Source of the DNA: Actinomycetota bacterium
GTDB taxonomy: Bacteria > Actinomycetota > Actinomycetes > S36-B12 > UBA5976
Reading direction: 5' to 3'
Assembly (NCBI GenBank): GCA_947448865.1
Contig: CANFOW010000008.1
Location: 1-56,755, forward strand
DNA length: 56,755 nucleotides
Made by a program: the position numbers and the translations under genes. The stretch's first letter is position 1, and each line of letters opens with the position of its first letter. Of this stretch, positions 49,493 to 56,755 are shown in pieces. A model generated the notes under the pieces. It made no database searches. It saw only the letters and a list, made by a program, of their open reading frames with translations, and was not told where the DNA came from.

Positions 49493-51016
49493 ATGACATT
49501 GGCTCGCGCTCATGGAATTGTCATCTCGGGAATAGAAGGACTCGTTGTCGAAATTGAGGCGTACTTAGCTCAAGGTTTGCCTGGCATGACGATTGTGGGT
49601 TTAGCAGACACTGCAGTTGGCGAATCACGTGATCGTGTTCGAGCTGCAATTCAGAATTCGCAGCTCCCATGGCCATCGGAACGCCGTATCACTGTGGGAC
49701 TGTCACCTGCTTCGGTACATAAACGCGGAGCAACATTGGACTTGGGTATCGCACTGTCGATCTTGGCGGCTCATGGTGCGATACCCGAGCCACAAGATGT
49801 CGTGTGCATTGGAGAACTGACACTTGATGGCCGAGTGAATCCGGTACGTGGAGTGTTAGTCGCTGCGCTGGCGGCTCATCGCGCTGGGTTCTCTCGAATT
49901 CTCGTGCCGCATACCCAAGTGGCCGAAGCCACGCTAGTCCCGGAATTATCTGTTGTTGGAGTGTCGAGTCTGAGTGACGCGATTGCCATCATGCGCGGGG
50001 AAGAGCTGCCCGACTTCGACGTTGTTTCAACAAAGCCGCACACGATGGTCGTTCCTGATCTAAAGGATGTTCGAGGACAAGTCCTTGCTCGTCACGCGCT
50101 CGAAATAGCCGCAGCCGGTGGTCATCACATTGCGTTTCTTGGAAGTCCCGGCGTAGGTAAAACCATGCTTGCCGAACGACTCCCAGGAATACTGCCTCCA
50201 CTCGATGATGACCTAGCCGTTGAAGTCACAGCAATTCACTCAGTTGCGGGCAAACTCGAAGCGGGCACGGGATTAGTTCGAGTACCGCCGTTTCAAGCAC
50301 CTCATCACTCGGCCACGGTCGCTGCAATGATTGGCGGTGGTGCACATCAGGTACGTATCGGAATTGCATCAATGGCGCATGGCGGTGTGCTGTGTATTGA
50401 CGAAGCGGCCGAGTTCGATCGTGTTGTGCTAGATGCTCTTCGGCAACCTCTCGAGTCCGGTTCCGTTACAGTGTCGCGGGCAGGGTTCACGTCGGAGCTA
50501 CCTGCTCGATTTCAATTAGTTTTAGCATCAAACCCATGTCCGTGTGGAAAGTTTGTTGGCACAGGAACACTGTGTAGTTGCTCGCCACCTGTACGGCGAC
50601 GTTACATTTCACGAATCTCTGGACCGCTCTTAGATCGCATTGATTTACGTGTGACGTTGGAGAAACCCAGCATCGTTGACTTAGATGCATCCACACCCGA
50701 ACCAGAATCAAGTGCAGTTGTGGCTGCACGTGTTCAGGAAGCCCGGGATCGAAGTTCCTTCCGGTTTCGCGACAAGCCAACTTTGCTGAATGCACATATT
50801 CCTGGGCCAGTGTTACGTCGAGAGTTTCCAATGGAGCCCGAGGCACATGCATTGCTCGCACGAGATGTCACAGGATTGTCTGCTCGAGGCATTGACCGCG
50901 TTATTCGAATCGCATGGACAATCGCAGATCTGAATGGCCATGCTCGTCCCAGTGTGAACGACGTTGCACAGGCGTTGTCTTTCAGAGACGGTAACGGCGC
51001 ATGGATGGCTGCATGA
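49493..51016 (+). CDS. YifB/ComM-family Mg-chelatase-like AAA ATPase
   Basis: YLAQGLPGMTIVGLADTAVGESRDRVRAAIQNS; FLGSPGVGKTMLAERLPGILPPL; APHHSATVAAMIGGG; ASNPCPCGKF. Confidence 0.94.
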   Translation: MTLARAHGIVISGIEGLVVEIEAYLAQGLPGMTIVGLADTAVGESRDRVRAAIQNSQLPWPSERRITVGLSPASVHKRGATLDLGIALSILAAHGAIPEPQDVVCIGELTLDGRVNPVRGVLVAALAAHRAGFSRILVPHTQVAEATLVPELSVVGVSSLSDAIAIMRGEELPDFDVVSTKPHTMVVPDLKDVRGQVLARHALEIAAAGGHHIAFLGSPGVGKTMLAERLPGILPPLDDDLAVEVTAIHSVAGKLEAGTGLVRVPPFQAPHHSATVAAMIGGGAHQVRIGIASMAHGGVLCIDEAAEFDRVVLDALRQPLESGSVTVSRAGFTSELPARFQLVLASNPCPCGKFVGTGTLCSCSPPVRRRYISRISGPLLDRIDLRVTLEKPSIVDLDASTPEPESSAVVAARVQEARDRSSFRFRDKPTLLNAHIPGPVLRREFPMEPEAHALLARDVTGLSARGIDRVIRIAWTIADLNGHARPSVNDVAQALSFRDGNGAWMAA

Positions 51017-52254
51017 CTGTGCCACAACGTTCAAATGCTTCGCACTCGTTGCCCGAGGACGAAGAGATCGAAGGGTTAAGTGAAACCCGAGTGACTGAAG
51101 CGGTGAGCAAATACCAAGTGACTGAAGCGACAAGCAAAAACGGACTTCACATTTCTGCGTCGAATTCGACGCGTGGTTACACGATGGCGGATGACGAACG
51201 AAACCGCGAGCGACTTTTACGTCTGGCTGCCTCGCTAGCTTCAACGCCTGCGGATGAACGAGTGATGACTGACATTGCTACGTACGGCATCGAACAAGCA
51301 GTCGATCGATGGCGCGAGGGTCTGGGTCCGACAAGTGTGTGTGATCGCATTCAGGTTGCGTTGCAAAAAGCCGACAAGCTGCTCCTGACAATGCCTGACA
51401 CGTGGAGATATGTCATTCCGGGTGATGACGAATGGCCGAGTCAATGTGAAGACCTCGACTTGTCTGCTCCGATCGGCTTGTGGTGTCGTGGCTCTTTATC
51501 GTTGGACACTGTTGGTGATCGCATGGTGTCTATTGTGGGAGCGCGGGCTGCAACGGCGTACGGCGAGCGGGTTGCAATCGAACTTGCATCTGCTTGCGCA
51601 CAACACAACATTGCGGTTGTTTCCGGAGCCGCCTACGGAATTGATGCAGCTGCGCATCGCGGCGCGCTTGCCGCAAGCGGGCCAACGGTTGCCGTGCTTG
51701 CTTGTGGGATTGACGTGTCATATCCCGCTGCACACGCCGGTTTACTTGAGCGCGTCGCCGAATCTGGCTTGCTTATGAGCGAGTCACCGCCAGGAACAAA
51801 GCCACACAAGCATCTTTTCTTGATTCGTAATCGACTTATTGCTGCGCTGAGTTCGCACACAGTTGTTGTTGAAGCGGCGCTTCGATCGGGTTCGCTCTCG
51901 ACGAGTAACTGGGCAAGTGATCTTGGGCGCACAGTATGGGGAATCCCTGGTCAGATCTCTAGTGCAGCATCTGCAGGAGTTCATGAAGCAATCCGTCGTG
52001 GCGTGATGAACATTGCTCCAAGTATCGACTCGATTGTTGCTCAGTATGGTGGCGCACCGAATGAATTGTCAGAAAACGAACGCCTTGTCATTGAATTGTG
52101 CCGAGGAAGGGAATTGACATTGGAGCATCTCATCGCTGGGCTAGATACTCGCATGTCATCGCACGAGGTTGTTGGCGTAGTTACGTTGCTTGAATTGCGC
52201 GGTTATCTCATTCGTTGCGATCACGGTTGGACGGCTAAGCCAACCGGTACCTGA
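51013..52254 (+). CDS. dprA: DNA-processing protein DprA (start uncertain, possibly 51184)
   Basis: SIVGARAATAYGERVAIELASACAQHNIAVVSGAAYGIDAAAHRGAL; MSESPPGTKPHKHLFLIRNRLIAALS. Confidence 0.92.
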   Translation: MTVPQRSNASHSLPEDEEIEGLSETRVTEAVSKYQVTEATSKNGLHISASNSTRGYTMADDERNRERLLRLAASLASTPADERVMTDIATYGIEQAVDRWREGLGPTSVCDRIQVALQKADKLLLTMPDTWRYVIPGDDEWPSQCEDLDLSAPIGLWCRGSLSLDTVGDRMVSIVGARAATAYGERVAIELASACAQHNIAVVSGAAYGIDAAAHRGALAASGPTVAVLACGIDVSYPAAHAGLLERVAESGLLMSESPPGTKPHKHLFLIRNRLIAALSSHTVVVEAALRSGSLSTSNWASDLGRTVWGIPGQISSAASAGVHEAIRRGVMNIAPSIDSIVAQYGGAPNELSENERLVIELCRGRELTLEHLIAGLDTRMSSHEVVGVVTLLELRGYLIRCDHGWTAKPTGT

Positions 52255-52413
52255 CTTTTACTAGCGAGTCGTGGCTTGTAATCCGAAGTGAATTATCTGG
52301 GTTCCTGACTCTGTAAACGGAAATCGTTTCTTAGGATGCGCAGTCAGTATCTTGGGCAAGGACATCGTTGCTCAGATTTCAACAAATGGCAGGTGTTCAC
52401 TAAGGTCGTCAGT

Positions 52414-52836
52414 ATGAAAAAGGTAGCGATTGCACTTATTGCCACATTGGCTCTAGTTGGATGTAGTTCAACGCCAAAGGCGAGCACTACATCGCAATCG
52501 AGCGCCAATCCCACGACGGCGTCACAGAAGGTCGATGCAACTGTGTGCAAGGCGGTGACTGATGAAATTTCGTCTGTTGCACAAGCTATTCAGGGAATGG
52601 GCACAACCACCAGTGTGGCCGACGCGATTACAGCGCTCACGAGTGCAACCGATGCTTGGGCAGCAAAAGCGGCTGAAGCCAACCAGCCCGAGGTCGCCGC
52701 TTGGTTCACCAGCATGTCGACTGATGCTGGAAAACTCCGCGCTGCCCTTGATGCAAGTGACTTCAGTAATGCAACGATTGCGATTGAAAAGGCACTGGTT
52801 GTAGACATGCTGAAGATTCAGACTTTCTGTCAATAA
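52414..52836 (+). CDS. Small predicted lipoprotein of unknown function
   Basis: MKKVAIALIATLALVGCSSTPKAS lipobox; remainder helical with two Cys. Confidence 0.7.
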   Translation: MKKVAIALIATLALVGCSSTPKASTTSQSSANPTTASQKVDATVCKAVTDEISSVAQAIQGMGTTTSVADAITALTSATDAWAAKAAEANQPEVAAWFTSMSTDAGKLRAALDASDFSNATIAIEKALVVDMLKIQTFCQ

Positions 52837-52899
52837 GGTTTACCGCCACACTCGCGTAATGTGCTTGCAATTCGTCGCGCAGGTTGTCACGGTAGAGGT

Positions 52900-53820
52900 G
52901 TGAGTGAACAACTGGCCGATTGTGAAGCGTTTGCTGAACGCTTTGGTCAGTATGTGCGATTGGAACTCGGTAGATCTGCGAATACCGTAGCTGCCTACAG
53001 CAAGGATCTTGCGAATCTTTTTGAGTTCGCGCGCACTCGTGGATGTAATCGCATTGATGACATCGGAATCATGGAGTTGCGTGGGTGGCTCGCATCGCAA
53101 AGAACTTCGGGGTTGTCCCCAGCAACTATTGCTCGACGAGCCACATCAATCCGATTGTTTTTCGCGTGGGTTACTGCGCAAGGTCACATTGAGCACGATC
53201 CAGCATCTGGATTAGTCATCCCGAAAGTTCCGAAGCGATTGCCACACGTGCTCGCACAAGAGCAAGCAACCGCAGTTATGGATCGCGTGGCAGTGCGCGC
53301 AGATGACAACGACCCAGTTCATGTTCGCGATCAAGCAATTCTCGAGTTGCTCTACGCAAGCGGAATTCGCGTAGGTGAACTTGTTGGGTTGAATCTCGCG
53401 GACATTGATGATTCGCGAAACACAATTCGCGTGTTAGGCAAAGGCAACAAAGAACGAGTTGTTCCTTTCGGTTTGATTGCCGACAGCGCTGTAACCCGTT
53501 ATCTGAAACTTGCTCGACCGGCGTTGGCCACTGCCGCTAGCGGACAAGCAGTGTTCTTAGGCGCACGTGGTAAACGCTTAGACCAGCGAGTAGTGCGCAC
53601 CATGGTCCAAGAAGTGATCGACAGTTTGAGCGGCATGCCTAACATCAGTCCGCACGGACTTCGTCATTCGGCCGCAACGCATTTAATTGAAGGCGGTGCT
53701 GATATTCGTACCGTGCAAGAAATTCTCGGTCACGCAAGTTTGTCAACCACACAGTTATATACGCATGTATCTGCGGAACGACTGCGTGCCGTTTTTGAGC
53801 AGGCACATCCTCGCGCCTAA
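52900..53820 (+). CDS. xerC: Tyrosine recombinase XerC
   Basis: YASGIRVGELVGLNLADID, HGLRHSAATHLIEGGADIRTVQEILGHASLSTTQLYTHVS; located between dprA and rpsB. Start approximate (GTG). Confidence 0.93.
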   Translation: MSEQLADCEAFAERFGQYVRLELGRSANTVAAYSKDLANLFEFARTRGCNRIDDIGIMELRGWLASQRTSGLSPATIARRATSIRLFFAWVTAQGHIEHDPASGLVIPKVPKRLPHVLAQEQATAVMDRVAVRADDNDPVHVRDQAILELLYASGIRVGELVGLNLADIDDSRNTIRVLGKGNKERVVPFGLIADSAVTRYLKLARPALATAASGQAVFLGARGKRLDQRVVRTMVQEVIDSLSGMPNISPHGLRHSAATHLIEGGADIRTVQEILGHASLSTTQLYTHVSAERLRAVFEQAHPRA

Positions 53821-53835
53821 TGTCTCGTGCGCATT

Positions 53836-53936
53836 GCCGATTGCGAAAAGTACGGCCTAACGCCGATTGCGAAACACCTAACACCTCACGCCTAACTCCG
53901 ATTTCCGACTGCGAAACACCCAACACCAAATCCCTA
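53836..53936. repeat. Degenerate direct repeats in the xerC / M23 convergent intergenic region
   Basis: gccgattgcgaaa at 53836 and 53862; gcgaaacacctaacacc (53869) / gcgaaacacccaacacc (53911). Confidence 0.7.
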
Positions 53937-53941
53937 ACGCG

Positions 53942-54481
53942 CTACTGAGCTGAGTACAACGGAAGTAATCTCACCTGAACGAGACTCAGTGGATTCATGT
54001 ACACCCGTCCTCGAAGCAAGCCCCAATGCAAACACGTGACGGTGTGATTTACGGAGCAGTGACTGACGCCAGGCTGAAGCGTGCCGATCATCTGACCACT
54101 TCGCACTGTTTGCCCAACGGCAACCGAGGCTGCAACAGGTTCATACGTTGTACGAAGCAACCCGTGAGTGACCACAACAACGCCGCGGCCTGCGAGCACG
54201 GAAGCAAATGTCACAGTTCCCGAGCCAGCACTGAATACGGAGTCGCCCTGCGATGCGGGCAGATCCACTCCGCGATGTCCGACTAGCCAGTTTTGGGCTG
54301 GGGGATTAAATCCGCGACTCACGTGTCGCGGCCCTGCCAGTGGCCAGCTCCATATTGGATCTGCCAAAACCGGGCTGGCATTTCGTGGCGCCACAAGGCA
54401 AATCCCAATGATTCCCAAGGTACTCAGAACGCGGAAAAACCTGCGCACATAGCGTCGAACTCGGGGCAGGGAACAAACCAT
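53942..54481 (-). CDS. Secreted M23-family peptidase (LytM-like)
   Basis: WPLAGPRHVSRGFNPPAQNWLVGHRGVDLPASQGDSVFSAGSGTVTFASVLAGRGVVVVTHG...CLHWGLLRG; N-terminal hydrophobic signal. Confidence 0.88.
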   Translation of the reverse strand: MVCSLPRVRRYVRRFFRVLSTLGIIGICLVAPRNASPVLADPIWSWPLAGPRHVSRGFNPPAQNWLVGHRGVDLPASQGDSVFSAGSGTVTFASVLAGRGVVVVTHGLLRTTYEPVAASVAVGQTVRSGQMIGTLQPGVSHCSVNHTVTCLHWGLLRGRVYMNPLSLVQVRLLPLYSAQ

Positions 54482-54523
54482 GGGGAAGGTTTAGCCCGAG
54501 TAGGCACACCCAAGCCAATTGAC

Positions 54524-54640
54524 CTAACTACACGGTGATCCGGGGCCGATGTGGACGAGTATGCACACAGAGCTGACCCAACCACGACGGCACCCGTCTG
54601 ATTGAGCTAACTACACGGTGAACCGAGGCCGATGTGGACG
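54524..54640. repeat. Pair of 34-bp direct repeats upstream of rpsB
   Basis: ctaactacacggtgatccggggccgatgtggacg (54524-54557) and ctaactacacggtgaaccgaggccgatgtggacg (54607-54640), 32/34 identical, 83-bp period. Confidence 0.9.
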
Positions 54641-54688
54641 GGTCCCGTGGTTCGAGCACCTCTCAAAAACCCTCTAGAATGGGGTCTG

Positions 54689-54758
54689 CACCTAGAAATA
54701 GGTGACATCACAGGTTCACAAACGGTGACATCCAGACCATCGGTCCTTGGCAACAAGG
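54689..54758 (+). promoter_or_regulatory. Candidate structured rpsB 5' leader with two GNRA-capped hairpins
   Basis: CACCTA-GAAA-TAGGTG (54689-54704) and CCTTG-GCAA-CAAGG (54745-54758); GGTGACATC repeated at 54701 and 54724. Confidence 0.5.
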
Positions 54759-54855
54759 CGGACGGAGTCCCAGAACCTTAGGGCCCTCACATAAGTGTCG
54801 GCACACAACCGTAATGGGGATTGCGAAAGCCGTCCCAAATAAAAGGAGTATGACC

Positions 54856-55692
54856 ATGGCCGTCATTTCGACGCGTCAGCTACTCGAGAACGGTGTCCAC
54901 TTCGGTCACCAGACTCGTCGCTGGAATCCAAAGATGAAGCGCTTTATTTTCACAGAGCGCAATGGCATTTACATCATCGATTTGCAACAGTCGCTTGCAT
55001 ACATCGATCGTGCATACGATTTCGTTCGCGAAACCGTTTCTAAAGGTGGAACGATTCTTTTCGTTGGCACCAAGAAGCAAGCTCAAGAAGCGATTGCTCA
55101 AGAAGCAGCACGCGTGGGCATGCCATATGTGAACCACCGTTGGCTCGGCGGCATGCTGACTAACTTCCAGACTGTGTCAAAGCGTATTGCGCGTATGAAG
55201 GAACTCGAGCAAATCGATTTCGACAACGTTGCAGCATCAGGCTTGACCAAGAAGGAACTGCTAGTTCTTCGTCGCGAGAAAGAAAAGTTGGAACTCGTTC
55301 TGACTGGTATTCGCGACATGTACAAACTTCCAAGTGCAATTTGGGTTGTTGACACCAACAAGGAACACATTGCAGTTGGCGAAGCTCACAAGCTCAACAT
55401 TCCTGTTATCGGAATTCTTGACACCAACTGTGACCCAGATGTTGTTGACTTCCCAATTCCAGGAAACGACGATGCACTTCGCGCCGTTGGCTTGTTGACC
55501 AAGGTGATCTCAGATGCAGTTGCCGAAGGTCTGATTGCTCGTTCCGGTGCTGCAGAAAAAGATGCAACATCTGAAGTTGAGCCATTAGCCGAATGGGAAA
55601 AGGAACTTCTCGAAGGTTCCGCTGACGCAGCTGTTGAAGCTCCGGCAGCCACCGAAGCTCCGGCAGCCACCGAAGCTCCTGCTGCTGAATAA
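54856..55692 (+). CDS. rpsB: 30S ribosomal protein S2
   Basis: [47 protein letters not shown]-terminal APAATE repeats. Confidence 0.96.
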   Translation: MAVISTRQLLENGVHFGHQTRRWNPKMKRFIFTERNGIYIIDLQQSLAYIDRAYDFVRETVSKGGTILFVGTKKQAQEAIAQEAARVGMPYVNHRWLGGMLTNFQTVSKRIARMKELEQIDFDNVAASGLTKKELLVLRREKEKLELVLTGIRDMYKLPSAIWVVDTNKEHIAVGEAHKLNIPVIGILDTNCDPDVVDFPIPGNDDALRAVGLLTKVISDAVAEGLIARSGAAEKDATSEVEPLAEWEKELLEGSADAAVEAPAATEAPAATEAPAAE

Positions 55693-55706
55693 GTTCTAAC
55701 ATTTTT

Positions 55707-55734
55707 GTGTTGGCTGGTGTGTGCCAGCCAACAC
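55707..55734 (+). terminator. Intercistronic hairpin between rpsB and tsf (attenuator-like)
   Basis: GTGTTGGCTGG-tgtgtg-CCAGCCAACAC, perfect 11-bp stem, no U-tract. Confidence 0.65.
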
Positions 55735-55786
55735 AGATTCGTCTCACAATCTACGTACTCATAAAAACAACATAAAAGGATTACTT

Positions 55787-56602
55787 ATGTCTATCTCTGC
55801 TGCTGACGTTAAGAAGCTGCGCGATGCAACTTCCGCAGGCATGATGGAATGCAAGAAGGCTCTCGAAGAAGCAAATGGCGACTTCGAGAAAGCTATTGAA
55901 ATTTTGCGCATCTCTGGTGCTGCAAAGGCTGCAAAGCGTGGCGCTGAGCGCGAAACATCAGTTGGCGTTGTGGCTCACGAATCTGGCGCGCTCATCGAAC
56001 TGTTGTGTGAAACTGACTTCGTTGCAAAGAATGAAGATTTCGTCAAGCTTGCTACTGAAATCGCATCTCTTGTGAAGTCAACTGGATCGGCCGATCGCGA
56101 CGTTGTATTAAACCTGAATCTTGCTAACGGCAAAACCATTGGTGAAGAAATTGAACTGATGGCCGGCGTCATCGGCGAAAAGATTGAACTCGGTCGCACT
56201 GCAATTCACCATGGCGAAACCGCTGTGTACTTGCACCGTCGGGCGTCTGACTTGCCACCAGTCATTGGTGTCCTGGTCGAGTTCGTTGGTAGTGCCGATG
56301 CTGCAAAGGGCATTGCGCAACAGATTGCTGCAATGCGTCCTGGTTACCTGACTCGCGAAGAAGTTCCTGCGGATGTTGTGGCTCAGGAAAAGCACATCGC
56401 CGAAGAGACTGCCAAGGAAGAAGGCAAGCCAGAAGCTGCACTGCCAAAGATCGTGGAAGGTCGCGTGAACTCGTTCTTCAAGGACAACGTTTTGCTCGAG
56501 CAGACCTCGGTTTTGGACAGCAAAAAGACTGTTAAGCAGATCTTGGACGAAGCCGGCACCACGGTGACCTCGTTCACTCGCTTTGAAATCGGTGCTGCAT
56601 AA
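55787..56602 (+). CDS. tsf: Elongation factor Ts
   Basis: MSISAADVKKLRDATSAGMMECKKALEEANGDFEKAIEILR; CETDFVAKNEDFVKLA. Confidence 0.96.
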   Translation: MSISAADVKKLRDATSAGMMECKKALEEANGDFEKAIEILRISGAAKAAKRGAERETSVGVVAHESGALIELLCETDFVAKNEDFVKLATEIASLVKSTGSADRDVVLNLNLANGKTIGEEIELMAGVIGEKIELGRTAIHHGETAVYLHRRASDLPPVIGVLVEFVGSADAAKGIAQQIAAMRPGYLTREEVPADVVAQEKHIAEETAKEEGKPEAALPKIVEGRVNSFFKDNVLLEQTSVLDSKKTVKQILDEAGTTVTSFTRFEIGAA

Positions 56603-56641
56603 GCCCGATTCGGTGGTTGTAAGACCGCTAACCGTTAAACA

Positions 56642-56677
56642 TTGTGCCCGCATCCATTTATTGGGATGTGGGCACAA
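56642..56677 (+). terminator. Terminator after tsf
   Basis: TTGTGCCCGCATCC-8 nt-GGATGTGGGCACAA, 14-bp stem with one G-T pair, followed by gtttgtt. Confidence 0.8.
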
Positions 56678-56755
56678 GTTTGTTATGGGGATAAGGCAGA
56701 ATAGGGGTGTGACATCCTCTGCGACCTGGCCCGGAGTTCCAGCTAATGGCTGGAA

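Noticed and set aside
56708-56755. Start of pyrH at the right edge (gtgacatcctctgcgacctgg...)
   Set aside because: Gene order rpsB-tsf-pyrH makes it likely, but the visible 16 codons (MTSSATWPGVPANGW) contain no diagnostic motif, so it was not called.

Overview
This 56.7-kb window looks like an actinobacterial chromosome segment. I infer that from marker gene order: ltbR-leuCD-hup, DUF3515 next to ddl, DUF2469 after rnhB, and a ftsY/amt-glnB-glnD/ffh/rpsP-rimM-trmD-rplS/lepB-rnhB/yraN-yifB-dprA-xerC/rpsB-tsf backbone. Most of it is ordinary core genome. I saw no tRNA, rRNA, CRISPR array or transposase. The main non-core element is a block of about 15 kb (about 25.9-41.2 kb) between glnD and ffh. 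It encodes a form II-type (AYRGAGR motif) CO-dehydrogenase/xanthine-dehydrogenase-family molybdenum hydroxylase (S-L-M order). With it are two XdhC-family proteins (one fused to a YHS domain), a CoxD-like MoxR ATPase, a CoxE-like VWA protein, a CoxG-like protein, MobA-like/MoeA/MoaE/MoaA/MoaD cofactor genes, ModA/ModB without an adjacent ModC, and an HTH-Mop regulator with nearby palindromes. Other points of interest are: two in-frame tandem repeats that duplicate a gene's last codons together with its stop codon (18 bp x3 and 21 bp x5), both in this block; a MoaD with a C-terminal extension past Gly-Gly; a predicted SD-sequestering hairpin upstream of an RTX-type secreted protein with a duplicated C-terminal domain; candidate structured leaders for hup, amt, rplS and rpsB; a perfect 18-bp stem between glnB and glnD; a two-domain protease-inhibitor-like lipoprotein; and repeated leaderless-promoter signatures. 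All family calls come from reading motifs in the supplied translations. No database searches or folding computations were run.
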